A stretch of DNA of 64,000 nucleotides, taken from Verrucomicrobia bacterium S94. Its GTDB lineage: Bacteria > Verrucomicrobiota > Kiritimatiellia > Kiritimatiellales > Pontiellaceae. The DNA is taken from positions 2,914,001 to 2,978,000 of the forward strand of contig CP036201.1 of NCBI GenBank assembly GCA_004299845.1. Reading direction: 5' to 3'. Shown piece after piece: positions 16,306 to 25,057 of the stretch. Both the position numbers and the translations under genes were made by a program. Under the pieces are notes generated by a model. That model was not told the DNA's origin and ran no database searches. It worked only from the letters and a program-made list of their open reading frames with translations. Within the stretch, counting starts at the first letter, position 1, and each line of letters begins with the position of its first letter.

Positions 16306-17535
16306 ATGAGAATAGGATTTGTATCCACGTTTCCTCCCATCGAATGCGGAATTGCCACATATACATATGATCTGGAAAACGCGCTGCGCATGCAGAACCA
16401 CGAAACCTTCATTATCGCCCCGCCCGGCGCAAAGGGCAGCAACGTACACATTGCGCTCTCGACCAACGGGGCAGCACCTTTTGCCGAACAGGCGTTCAAC
16501 GTGGCCTGCACCCAGACTCCGGACTGCATCCACGTGCAGCACGAATTCGGACTCTACGGAGCTCAACGCGGTGTGGAGATCATCGGATTCCTCACCCGTT
16601 GCAGCATAGCCGGCATTCCAACCGTAACCACGTTGCACACGGTAAACAGCGATTTCCCGCATACTGAACGCGAAATCATCCGCCGCATCGCCACCGAAAG
16701 CCGGGCCCTCATCGTACACGAACCGGAACAGCGCAGAATCCTGCACCGCTTCGCTCCGGAAGCCGCCGACCGTATTCACGTCATCCCGCATGGCGTACGT
16801 AACACCGCCCCCATTGCCCGGGCCAAACAGAAACTCGGGCTCTCCGGAAAAAAAGTGGTGCTGCTCTGTGGCTATTACCGCCCGAGCAAAGGATTTCACC
16901 GGGCACTGAACTTCATGCCCGACGTTTTCCGGCAGTTCCCCGACACCCTGCTGGTTCTTGCCGGAAAAACCCGCAATGCCGCCTCCGACCATTATCGACA
17001 GGAACTGGTGGAACAGTTCAGACAGGCCGGCTGCTCCAACCGCATCCGTGTCTTCCACGGTCAGTTTCCCCAATACACCTTCGATGCCCTGATTTCCGCC
17101 GCCGATGTCGTGGCGATGCCCTACGAACGCGGCGCGCAGAGTGGAATTATGGCCCAGTGCATTGCCATGGAAACACCGGTGGTCGCCTCGGATCTCCCCG
17201 CGTTTGTCAACGCCGTCGGAAAAACCGGAGCCGGACTGATTGCCTCTTCAGATGAAGCCTTCAGCCATCAGATTATCCGCCTGCTGAGCGATTCCGCTTT
17301 ACGGAAGAATACCCTGAAAAACATCCGCCGCTTTAAACAGCGCAATGCCTGGGTAAAGATCGCCCTGCAGCATGAAAGCATTTACACCGGACTGCTGCCG
17401 GCCGGCACAGAATACATCTATCTTCCGCCTCCAGATGCCGGAGGTATTCCCGAGAATATCGGGCTCGATACCCCCGATTTCAGTCCGCGCCCTTCCGGCG
17501 GAACCTCCCAGCGATGGAGGACGGCCCATGATTAA
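16306..17535 (+). CDS. GT4-family glycosyltransferase
   Basis: A 409-residue GT-B fold, cytoplasmic, retaining glycosyltransferase. The N-terminal domain starts MRIGFVSTFPPIECGIATY, the typical glycine-rich acceptor loop. The C-terminal nucleotide-sugar domain contains VLLCGYYRPSKGFHRAL and AMPYERGAQSGIMAQCIAMETPVVASD, the family's E-x7-E region. It lies between two GH130 genes and its last eight bases overlap the second one, so all three are translationally linked. Likely role: building or remodelling a mannose-containing oligosaccharide that the GH130 enzymes phosphorolyse; donor and acceptor are unknown. Confidence 0.85.
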   Translation: MRIGFVSTFPPIECGIATYTYDLENALRMQNHETFIIAPPGAKGSNVHIALSTNGAAPFAEQAFNVACTQTPDCIHVQHEFGLYGAQRGVEIIGFLTRCSIAGIPTVTTLHTVNSDFPHTEREIIRRIATESRALIVHEPEQRRILHRFAPEAADRIHVIPHGVRNTAPIARAKQKLGLSGKKVVLLCGYYRPSKGFHRALNFMPDVFRQFPDTLLVLAGKTRNAASDHYRQELVEQFRQAGCSNRIRVFHGQFPQYTFDALISAADVVAMPYERGAQSGIMAQCIAMETPVVASDLPAFVNAVGKTGAGLIASSDEAFSHQIIRLLSDSALRKNTLKNIRRFKQRNAWVKIALQHESIYTGLLPAGTEYIYLPPPDAGGIPENIGLDTPDFSPRPSGGTSQRWRTAHD

Positions 17536-18580
17536 ACGGCATCCTGAAAACCCGCTGATCACCGCCGCTGACGTTCCGCCGTCCAACCCGGCCTACCGGG
17601 TTCGCGGAGCCTTCAACCCGGCGGCAACGGAATACAACGGAGAAATCATCCTGCTTCTGCGCGTCGCCGAGGATGTCCCCCCGCAGGAGGGACGTATCGC
17701 CGTGCCCTACGTGACATTCACCGATGGAAAGGGCCGGCCGGACGTGCTCGATGTTGCCCTGGACGATCCCGACGTGCAGCTCAAGGACACCCGCGGCGTG
17801 GTTTATCAGGGGCAGGATTATCTCTCCACCCTCAGCCACATCCGCCTGGCCCGGAGCTCTGACGGCATCCGTTTTTCTGTTGATCCGGAACCCTTTCTTT
17901 TCCCGGCCGATGAAACCGAAAAATTCGGCGTCGAAGATGCCCGCATCACCCGCCTCGGCGAAACATGGTGGATCAATTATACAGCGGTTTCAGAAGACGG
18001 CTGGTACACCAAACTGGCCTCCACCCGCGATTTCAAAACCGTCGAACGGCACGGCTGTATTTTCCATCCGCAGAACAAGGATGTCTCCATCTTCCCCGAA
18101 AAAATAAACGGGAAATACTGCGCGCTGCACCGCCCGAACAACAGCGGTTTCGGCCGCCCCTCCATCTGGTATGCCGAATCTCCGGACCTCATTCACTGGG
18201 GAAACCACCGTTGCCTCATCCGGCCGCGCGACACGGAGTATGAACGGCTGAAAATCGGTGGCGGCGCCCCCTGCATCCGCACCTCAAAGGGCTGGCTGCA
18301 GATCTACCACGGCAAGGGGGATGGAGAGCGCTACAGCCTCTTCGGCCTGCTGCTCGATGCCGACCATCCCGACCGGGTGATCGCCCGCGGCGAAAAGCCG
18401 CTGCTCCAGCCGGAAATGCCCTACGAAAATGAAGGCTTTTTCCCGGGCGTGGTCTTCACCAACGGCATCGTTGAGCGCAATGGCATGCTCTATATCTACT
18501 ATGGCGCGGCCGACGGCATCACCGCCCTGGCCACCGCCGACAAGGAGGAACTCGCTGCAGCACTGCTCCATAGCCGGTAG
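17528..18580 (+). CDS. GH130-family beta-mannoside phosphorylase-like protein (short form)
   Basis: A 350-residue protein close to the usual length of GH130_1/2 phosphorylases. Family blocks are RGAFNPAATEYNGEIILLLRV, FGVEDARITRLGETWWINYT, IFPEKINGKYCALHRPN, IGGGAPCIRTSKGWLQIYHG and YENEGFFPGVVFTNG. It probably acts on a beta-mannosyl-glucose or manno-oligosaccharide with phosphate. The ATG at 17528 overlaps the glycosyltransferase stop and is used in place of a longer frame that starts inside that gene. Its stop codon lies within an inverted repeat shared with the convergent arsA gene. Confidence 0.87.
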   Translation: MIKRHPENPLITAADVPPSNPAYRVRGAFNPAATEYNGEIILLLRVAEDVPPQEGRIAVPYVTFTDGKGRPDVLDVALDDPDVQLKDTRGVVYQGQDYLSTLSHIRLARSSDGIRFSVDPEPFLFPADETEKFGVEDARITRLGETWWINYTAVSEDGWYTKLASTRDFKTVERHGCIFHPQNKDVSIFPEKINGKYCALHRPNNSGFGRPSIWYAESPDLIHWGNHRCLIRPRDTEYERLKIGGGAPCIRTSKGWLQIYHGKGDGERYSLFGLLLDADHPDRVIARGEKPLLQPEMPYENEGFFPGVVFTNGIVERNGMLYIYYGAADGITALATADKEELAAALLHSR

Positions 18581-18590
18581 AACCGGCTAT
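18570..18590. terminator. Inverted repeat spanning the stops of convergent GH130 and arsA genes
   Basis: ATAGCCGGT (18570-18578) and ACCGGCTAT (18582-18590) pair perfectly around a 3-base loop. The stop codons of both convergent genes fall in it. There is no long T-run, so it may be a Rho-protected end or a weak bidirectional terminator. Confidence 0.45.
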
Positions 18591-20359
18591 ACCGTCAGTT
18601 GTTTCAAACTTTCCGGACTGTTCAGCTCGTCCCCGATCCACGGAGAAATCACGGTCTGTTTCGAGGACAGTCCGGAGGCGATTTCCTTGATGTAGGTCGT
18701 TTCGTGCAGCCCTTTGGCGCAGAGCACCGGATCCGTCGTACCGGATACCGCAAAACTGCGGTTGATAATCCAGCCGTACGGTTCAATATCCGCGCGGCGG
18801 AGATCGCGCTGCAGGTCGGCGGCCTCGTGCGTCGGGGTGGCTTCCGGCAGCGCAACGATCAGCACTTTTGTAAATTCCGGGTCGCGGATACGCGGCAGCA
18901 GCTCTTTCACTTCGGCCGGAATATCGTCGGCGGACTTGGCGACTTCGCGGTGATACGCCTCGGTCGAATCGAGCAGCAGCAGCGTGTGTCCGGTCGGCGC
19001 CGTATCGAGCACGATAAACTGGTCCGACCCCTTCGCCACCGTCTGGGCAAACGCCTGAAACACAGCAATTTCTTCAATGCACGGAGAGCGGAGTTCCTCC
19101 TCGAGCAGCGCCAGATCATCCTCCGAAAGCTTCCCGCGGTTCTTTTCGAGAATGCCTTCACAATAGCGCTGCGTCTCCGCTTTCGGATCAATCCGGCTCA
19201 CCTGCAGATTATCCAGGCCGCCGCCGATCGTTTCAGCTACATGCGCAGCCGGGTCGGTGGTGGACAGCAGGACCGAATGGCCGCGGCGCGCCAGTTCGGC
19301 GGCGATGGCGGAGGCCATGACGGTTTTCCCGACGCCGCCTTTGCCCATCGTCATAATCACGCCACGCCCCGGTGCTTCCAGGGATTGGAAAAGGGCGTCC
19401 CACTCACTGACGTTTTCCAGGGCATTGGAAAGCGCATCACGCAGCGCATCGGGAGCGTCCTGCCACGCCGGATCGGCCTGACCGCCGGCCACAGACTTCA
19501 AGGCCTCAACGCCCATCACGCCATGCGGGCGGAACGGCACCTCGCTTTTGGGCAGCGCCTCAAAAACAGCCGGCATGGCAGCAATCGCCTTCAACGATTT
19601 GAATGCAAAGGCCTGCCCGACCGCATCAGACGTTTCGTCGGCATAAACTCCGTTCAGAATCAGGTGCTGGTTCGTCAGGCCCAGCTCTGCCAGCTCAGTA
19701 CTGGCGCGCGCGGCTTCAGCCAGGCTCATCGGCTCGGCGCGGGCCACGAGTGCCAGCAGGGTCTGCTCCGGATTTTTCAGCGCGTTAACCACCTGTTCAT
19801 AAAGTGCTTTCTGATCCGCCAGCCCGGCAACCGGACCCAGACAGGAGGAGCCGGTTTCATTCCCGGCAATAAACTCGTTCCACGCCGACGGCAGATTCAG
19901 CAGCCGCAGGGTATGTCCGGTCGGTGCCGTATCGAGCACGATATGATCGTAACCGCCGATCATTTTTTCGTCGCCGATCATTTTGGAGAATTCATTGAAT
20001 CCCGCAATTTCAACCGTGCAGGCCCCGGAAAGCTGTTCCTCCATCTGCTGCACCGCTTCATCCGGCAGTACGCCGCGATACGGCCCGACCATGCGTTCGC
20101 GATATTCTTCAGCCGCAACCATCGGGTTGATATTCATGGCGTCAAGTCCCGGAACACCGTTAACCGGCACCGGCTTTGACCCGAGATCCGTTTCCAGCAC
20201 TTCATGCAGATTCGACGCCGGATCGGTGCTGATTAATAAAACCTTTTTTCCTGCTTCCGCCAAACCGACCGCCACCGCACAGGACATCGAGGTTTTACCT
20301 ACCCCGCCCTTGCCGGTGAAAAACAGAAACCGTGTCGCTTTATTCAATAGTGCATTCAT
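18587..20359 (-). CDS. arsA: Arsenical pump-driving ATPase ArsA
   Basis: A 590-residue duplicated ATPase that energises arsenite efflux. Both halves have a P-loop GKGGVGKT (residues 16-23 and about 337-344) and the ArsA/Get3 signature DTAPTGHT. Length and the paired nucleotide sites match ArsA (about 583) rather than the single-domain Get3. It is the last gene of arsR-acr3-arsC-arsD-arsA. ArsA usually couples to ArsB; ars operons that pair ArsA with Acr3 and ArsD are also known. The start Met at 20359 is 57 bases after arsD. Confidence 0.95.
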   Translation of the reverse strand: MNALLNKATRFLFFTGKGGVGKTSMSCAVAVGLAEAGKKVLLISTDPASNLHEVLETDLGSKPVPVNGVPGLDAMNINPMVAAEEYRERMVGPYRGVLPDEAVQQMEEQLSGACTVEIAGFNEFSKMIGDEKMIGGYDHIVLDTAPTGHTLRLLNLPSAWNEFIAGNETGSSCLGPVAGLADQKALYEQVVNALKNPEQTLLALVARAEPMSLAEAARASTELAELGLTNQHLILNGVYADETSDAVGQAFAFKSLKAIAAMPAVFEALPKSEVPFRPHGVMGVEALKSVAGGQADPAWQDAPDALRDALSNALENVSEWDALFQSLEAPGRGVIMTMGKGGVGKTVMASAIAAELARRGHSVLLSTTDPAAHVAETIGGGLDNLQVSRIDPKAETQRYCEGILEKNRGKLSEDDLALLEEELRSPCIEEIAVFQAFAQTVAKGSDQFIVLDTAPTGHTLLLLDSTEAYHREVAKSADDIPAEVKELLPRIRDPEFTKVLIVALPEATPTHEAADLQRDLRRADIEPYGWIINRSFAVSGTTDPVLCAKGLHETTYIKEIASGLSSKQTVISPWIGDELNSPESLKQLTV

Positions 20360-20415
20360 ATGACCTCACCCGCCTACTCATATATATTAAAGGCAACCAA
20401 GCCTTCGGTGACTGT

Positions 20416-20766
20416 TCAGCAACAACCGGTACAGCCGGAACAATCCTGCACATCTAACAAAATCTCCGCCATGCCAAGTCGTTCAGCCAATGTTTTCAAC
20501 TCCGGATATTTTCCGCTGCTAACCACCTCATCATCAATCATCACAAACGGCAGCGCATCCGTGCCTTTTTCTTTCAGTACGCCGGCAACCGGTTCTTTGG
20601 TATATTCAGCCGGTTCCTGTGAAAGATTATAACGTTCCACTTTCACACTGCACGGATCGAGGTTTTTCAGAAAGTTGGCTAACTGCACCAGTTCGGTATC
20701 CACATCCGGACCGCAAACTCCGGAAGAACAGCACATGGCGGGATCATAGATTTTCAGTGTTTTCAT
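20416..20766 (-). CDS. arsD: Arsenite metallochaperone ArsD
   Basis: A 116-residue cytoplasmic chaperone that hands As(III) to ArsA. The conserved Cys12, Cys13 and Cys18 are present (MCCSSGVCGP), with a thioredoxin-like fold pattern and PFVMIDDEVVSSGKYP. A C-terminal cluster CSGCTGCC supplies extra thiols, as in ArsD proteins with second and third cysteine pairs. It overlaps the arsC stop region by four bases (20763-20766) and sits directly before arsA, the usual arsD-arsA order. Confidence 0.93.
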   Translation of the reverse strand: MKTLKIYDPAMCCSSGVCGPDVDTELVQLANFLKNLDPCSVKVERYNLSQEPAEYTKEPVAGVLKEKGTDALPFVMIDDEVVSSGKYPELKTLAERLGMAEILLDVQDCSGCTGCC

Positions 20767-21227
20767 TTCATTTCTCCTGATAGTTCTTCAAGTGTATCGG
20801 GCAGTGTTTCCACAAAGGCACGGATCTGATCGCGCACTTCCCGGTAAGCCGCAAGCTGCTCTTCTTCCGAACCGCCCTTTTCAGCAATTTCTTTTGCCAT
20901 CCGCGGGGGATCATCGAAACCGACGTGCATCACTTTGGCCCCGCCGGGAAAAAACGGGCAGGTTTCGTGAGCGTGATCGCAGACGGTAACGACATAATCG
21001 ATCTGCGCATCTTTGAATTCGTCGATGTGCTGCGATTTGTGGCCGGAAATATCCACCCCGGCCTCGGCCATGACCTTCACCGCATTCGGATTAAGACCAT
21101 GTGTTTCAATACCGGCGGAACAGACATCGATTTCAGCGCCCTTCAGCGCGCGGGTCCAGCCCTCAGCCATCTGACTGCGGCAGGAGTTTCCGGTGCAGAG
21201 ATACAACAGATTTATTTTTTTACTCAT
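20763..21227 (-). CDS. arsC: Thioredoxin-coupled arsenate reductase ArsC
   Basis: A 154-residue low-molecular-weight-phosphatase-type arsenate reductase. The catalytic loop is C11-TGNSC-R17-S, and the redox cysteines on the flexible segment are visible in VTVCDHAHETCPFF. It reduces As(V) to As(III) using thioredoxin. The Met at 21227 (MSKKINLLYLC) has AAAGGAACG; an open frame runs 29 codons further upstream without a better start. It is followed by arsD with a four-base overlap. Confidence 0.94.
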   Translation of the reverse strand: MSKKINLLYLCTGNSCRSQMAEGWTRALKGAEIDVCSAGIETHGLNPNAVKVMAEAGVDISGHKSQHIDEFKDAQIDYVVTVCDHAHETCPFFPGGAKVMHVGFDDPPRMAKEIAEKGGSEEEQLAAYREVRDQIRAFVETLPDTLEELSGEMK

Positions 21228-21327
21228 TACGTTCCTTTGGGTTAATGCTGAACTGCGGAATGTACACAACGAATATTCATGCGGATCGACATCCATGCCT
21301 GCCGCGACTTCCACGGCTTAACTGGCA

Positions 21328-22374
21328 TTAATGCTTAAACCAGCCCTGGGTCCGGTTGGCAAAACTGACCAGTGCCAGCATCACGGGAACCTCCACCAGC
21401 ACCCCGACAATCGTGGCCAGTGCCACCGGCGAGCTGGTACCGAAGAGCGCAATCGCCACCGCCACCGCCAGTTCAAAAAAGTTCGACGCACCGATCATTC
21501 CGGCCGGGGCCGCCACATTGTACGGAAGCTTCATTACTTTTGCTCCCAGATAGGCAATAAAGAAAATCAGTGCAGTCTGGAGAATCAGCGGCACCGCAAT
21601 CAGACCGATGTGTACCGGGTTTTTGATAATCACATCGCCCTGAAAAGAGAAGATGATCACGAGAGTAAGCAGCAGCCCGGCAATCGTCGTATTGCCGAAC
21701 TTTGGAAGAAACGTGTTTTCAAAATATTCCTTCCCTTTGGTCTTCAGCATATGCCCGCGCGTCAGCGCCCCGGCGGTCAGCGGCACCACCACAAACAGAA
21801 CCACCGAAAGAATCAGCGTATCCCACGGTACAAAAACATTACTTACGCCGAGCAGGAATTTAACGATCGGCACAAACGCCACCAGAATAATCAGGTCATT
21901 CGTCGCCACCTGCACCACCGTGTAGGCCGGATTGCCCTTCGTCAGATGACTCCACACAAACACCATCGCCGTGCACGGTGCCGCGCCGAGCAGCACCGCA
22001 CCCGCCAGATAGTCTTTCGCCAGATCCGCCGGAATCAGGCTTTTAAAAAGCACATAGAAAAAGAGCCACGCAATGCCGAACATGGTGAACGGCTTGATCA
22101 GCCAGTTCACCACCCAGGTCAGATAAAGCCCCTGCGGATTTTCACCCACATGCTTCACCGATTTAAAGTCGACCTTCATCATCATCGGATAAATCATGAT
22201 CCAGATCAGTACCGCCACCGGAATCGATACATTGGCATATTCCAGTTTTCCCAGAAATTCCGGAATCGCCGGCAGAAACCGCCCGATCAGAATCCCGGCC
22301 ACCATGCACAGCGTCACCCATACCGTCAGATATTTTTCAAAAAAACTGATGCCTGTATCTTTTTCTTCGCTCAT
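21328..22374 (-). CDS. acr3: Arsenite efflux permease Acr3
   Basis: A 348-residue inner-membrane transporter with about ten hydrophobic segments. The Acr3 core motif LLGAAPCTAMVFVWSHLTKG, with the conserved membrane cysteine, is present, and further on APAGMIGASNFFELAVAVAI. It exports arsenite, here probably with ArsA. The start chosen is MSEEKDTGISFFEKYLTVW at 22374; a frame extends upstream but would overlap arsR. About 100 bases separate it from arsC. Confidence 0.95.
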   Translation of the reverse strand: MSEEKDTGISFFEKYLTVWVTLCMVAGILIGRFLPAIPEFLGKLEYANVSIPVAVLIWIMIYPMMMKVDFKSVKHVGENPQGLYLTWVVNWLIKPFTMFGIAWLFFYVLFKSLIPADLAKDYLAGAVLLGAAPCTAMVFVWSHLTKGNPAYTVVQVATNDLIILVAFVPIVKFLLGVSNVFVPWDTLILSVVLFVVVPLTAGALTRGHMLKTKGKEYFENTFLPKFGNTTIAGLLLTLVIIFSFQGDVIIKNPVHIGLIAVPLILQTALIFFIAYLGAKVMKLPYNVAAPAGMIGASNFFELAVAVAIALFGTSSPVALATIVGVLVEVPVMLALVSFANRTQGWFKH

Positions 22375-22460
22375 AGCTATTCCCAATTTTATCTTTCGCT
22401 CCGACCTCATCCGCGAAACGGCGCTGCCATCCGCGGTCTTCTTCTGATCGAATAAACGCT

Positions 22461-22835
22461 CTAGTTCGGACAGCAATCCTCGCCGCGCTGCATCCGGCAC
22501 AGATCCTCTCGCGTCATACTCACAATTTTTTCCAGGGCCTGAAAATCGGCATTTAATTCATCCGTATCAGTCCTCGCTTTTTCCAGCCACTGAAACAGCG
22601 GTTCCGACCCCTCCGGCTTCGTCAGAAAATAATAAACCCAGCGCCCGTCCTTACGACTCCCGACCAAACCGGCCCGCTGCAGAATGCCCATATGGCGCGA
22701 TGCCGTCGCCCCGCTCACCTGCAGCAGCTCCGTCACCTGACAGGCGCAAAGCTCGTCATACCGCCCCAGCGCCGCAATCACCCGGAACCGGTTTTTATCC
22801 GAAAGCGCCTTTAAAATATTTAATGTTGTTTCCAT
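22461..22835 (-). CDS. arsR: Arsenite-responsive repressor ArsR
   Basis: A 124-residue winged-helix repressor of the ArsR/SmtB family. The As(III) site lies in the first part of the DNA-binding region (DELCACQVTELL), matching the ELCVC type of ArsR. The recognition helix follows (VSGATASRHMGILQRAGLV). C-terminal Cys residues (MQRGEDCCPN) may add ligands. It is first in the ars operon, and a perfect palindrome lies 20 bases upstream. Confidence 0.93.
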   Translation of the reverse strand: METTLNILKALSDKNRFRVIAALGRYDELCACQVTELLQVSGATASRHMGILQRAGLVGSRKDGRWVYYFLTKPEGSEPLFQWLEKARTDTDELNADFQALEKIVSMTREDLCRMQRGEDCCPN

Positions 22836-22854
22836 GGCCCTCTTTATAGTTAGT

Positions 22855-22868
22855 CATTTAGCTAAATG
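22855..22868 (-). promoter_or_regulatory. Probable ArsR operator
   Basis: CATTTAGCTAAATG is a perfect 14-base palindrome 20 bases before the arsR start. AT-rich dyads of this type are the usual ArsR-family sites, and the position suits autorepression of the ars operon. Confidence 0.65.
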
Positions 22869-22978
22869 TCAAATTAGAATTGTGTTAACTGCGTGAAATC
22901 AGAAAAAGACTGCGCATCCTGCGCTTTAAATGAATACGGTGTTCATCTATTCATGTTTGGTTTTTATATGAGGTACTT

Positions 22979-23131
22979 ATGTCTGAAGCGTTTTTTGAAC
23001 ATCCAATACTGAATTCCCCATACGCGTATCCATCCCGCCATGGGGAACTGGATAAACAGGGGCAGCCCACACAGAAAATTGCCGAAGCCCGACGCACAGC
23101 GGCGGCAGTTTCGCCGGGAGGTTCCCTATGA
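22979..23131 (+). pseudogene. Stub of a type III-like restriction endonuclease (N-terminus only)
   Basis: Fifty codons reading MSEAFFEHPILNSPYAYPSR, then GELDKQGQPTQKIAEARR. From memory this matches the conserved N-terminus of the BPTD_3080-type/type III Res-like restriction endonucleases, which normally continue for roughly a thousand residues. Here the frame ends with a TGA that overlaps the ATG of the Fic gene. It is best read as the leftover start of a deleted restriction gene joined to downstream DNA. Confidence 0.5.
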
Positions 23132-24246
23132 ATGCCGTAAAATACCACGCCGGTAAATTTCCACCGCAGAAACTGGATCTGGAACGACTGTTGCCGCTGA
23201 TCGATCCGGCCAGTTCGGCCGTAGCCCGCTACGACGGCGTACTTTCGGCCATTCCAAACGTCGCCGTATTGCTCAGCCCGCTGACCACCTAGGAAGCGGT
23301 GCTTTCGTCGAAAATTGAGGGCACACAGGCTACCATGGGCGAAGTGCTTGAATTTGAAGCGGAAGACGGCCGGAAAAAAGTTCCTGAAGAAAAACGGAAA
23401 GATATTCAGGAAATCCTCAACTACCGCCGGGCGATGCGCCATGCGGAAGAACAGCTGCAGACCCTGCCCCTCTGTCAACGGGTCATCAAAGACGTTCACC
23501 GGATTCTGCTGGACGGCGTGCGGGGCCAGGGGAAATCCCCCGGAGAATACCGGCGTGTACCCAACTGGATCGGCCCCCACGGCTGCACCATGGAAGAGGC
23601 CCGGTTTATTCCCATATCCGCCGGTGACCTGAACGATGCAATGGGGAAATGGGATCGCTATATCAACTCCGACGCGCCGGACCGGCTGCTTCAGCTGGCC
23701 ATTCTTCATGCCGAATTCGAGGCCCTGCACCCTTTTCTCGACGGAAACGGACGCCTGGGCCGGATGTGCATCCCGCTCTTTATGCATCAGGCCGGACTGA
23801 TCCAGCGCCCGATGTTTTACATCAGCGCCTATTTTGACGCCAGCCGCGACGAATATTATGACCGCTTGCTGGCGGTTTCCCGCGATGACGACTGGAGCGG
23901 CTGGTGCGGCTTCTTTTTAAACGCGGTGCGCACCCAGGCGGAGCGGAATCTTGAAAAAGCCACAGCCGTTCTGGATCTCTACAGCCGGATGAAGCTGAAA
24001 ATGGTTGAAATTTCCCACTCCCAGTTTGCGATTCACGCCTTGGATTGGATTTTTGAGAAACCCATTTTCAGCAGTACGGATTTCATCAAAGCTTCCGGCA
24101 TCCCCAAACCCACGGCCTCTCGTATTCTTCAGGTGCTGAAAGACGAGGGGGTGCTGGACGTTTGGCGACAAGGACGAGGCCGTCAACCGTCGGTTTACGC
24201 CTATACAGAGTTGTTGAATGTTGCAGAAGGATACCAGGCATTTTGA
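23128..24246 (+). pseudogene. Fic-domain protein interrupted by one stop codon
   Basis: The frame from ATG 23128 encodes a Fic_N region, then TAG at 23290-23292, then continues in the same frame without further damage to 24246 (373 codons in total). The stop falls in LLSPLTT-stop-EAVLSSKIEGTQ, where related proteins have a sense codon (a single C-to-T change from CAG would explain it). The SSKIEGT segment is the autoinhibitory motif. The active site HPFLDGNGRLGR is intact, followed by a C-terminal winged helix (FSSTDFIKASGIPKPTASRILQ). Fic enzymes AMP-ylate or otherwise modify target proteins. Restart after the stop would give a shortened, possibly deregulated enzyme. Confidence 0.85.
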
Positions 24247-24605
24247 TTAAGAGCACCTATAGTATCTTCAAGACGGAAGGAACGCAATATGGAGTGGTTT
24301 TAGCGCTTACGTCTCACTTTTTAAACACAAAGGCATTTGTGTCTCAAAAAACGTAAAAAATGAGACACAAAGGCGTTTACAGCTCATACGTGAGATGCAA
24401 CAGCACACCCCTTTTATTCGGTAAGTTGCCAAAAGAATATTTTGAAGAAGCAGAAGCATGGCAGGCGGAAAGAAGAAGCTACACCGTCTCAACGAAATGA
24501 AATTAAAAGTTGTGTTAAACCCGGTGTTTTTTCAGATTGTTGCAAAATCGCGCCGATCATATTTATAAGGGCAGACCATTTTTATTACGAAACGAAGGAC
24601 AGCTG
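24247..24605. other. Intergenic region with inverted repeat
   Basis: AT-rich gap inside the decayed island. TTTGTGTCTCA (24336-24346) and TGAGACACAAA (24361-24371) form a perfect 11-base inverted repeat around a 14-base A-rich spacer. A related GTCTCAC and ACACAAAGGC lie just upstream (24311-24334). No gene is seen. Confidence 0.45.
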
Positions 24606-25010
24606 ATGGCGACTAAGTTTTTTACGAATGAGGAGAAGAATACGCTTCTGAAAAAATTTGAAGGGGTTTTTGCTCACAACCAGAACATTCAGTTCTTCGA
24701 TGCGTTGGTCGGATACTTCCGAGCCTCCGGATATTTTGCCTTACGGCCTCATCTGGATCACGTGCCGCATAATTCGAATTCTCGTCGGCATCAATGTGGA
24801 TAATCTTCTGGCTCGATCTCACGTAAAGAGACTTTTGTTTAAAGGGAACCCGCAGCAAACCATCGAAACCTTTCTTCAGGAGGCGAAAGAGGATATTCAG
24901 ATCGGCGGTTGGCCGCCGTCACGCATCGTCTCTTTTATTCATTCCAACCCTCGAAAATGCATGGTCCTTTCCTGGATACCCGAAGGTCTGATGCGCCGCA
25001 TCAGATGAAG
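24606..25010 (+). pseudogene. Frameshifted N-terminal stub of a PLD-domain helicase
   Basis: The first frame starts MATKFFTNEEKNTLLKKFEG and reaches LRPHLDHVPH; the second continues IRILVGINVDNLLARSH to FLQEAKEDIQ. Together they resemble the N-terminal phospholipase-D-like nuclease domain of large SNF2-type helicases of restriction or defence systems. One extra A near 24772 shifts the frame, and similarity stops near 24900, after which the sequence is unrelated. The rest of the helicase (many hundreds of residues) is absent, so this is a genuine remnant. Confidence 0.6.
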
Positions 25011-25021
25011 ACCGCTCCATC

Positions 25022-25050
25022 TTGACGCGTATCCGATCTTTCACTACACC
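25022..25050 (+). promoter_or_regulatory. Possible sigma-70 promoter of the NifX-like gene
   Basis: TTGACG (25022-25027), 17 bases, TACACC (25045-25050). The ATG at 25058 would lie almost exactly at the transcription start and no Shine-Dalgarno is seen, so the message could be leaderless. Confidence 0.35.
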
Positions 25051-25057
25051 TTGCGCC

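Noticed and set aside
18599-20179. 526-codon plus-strand frame
   Set aside because: Antisense shadow of arsA in GC-rich DNA; the ArsA motifs are all on the minus strand.
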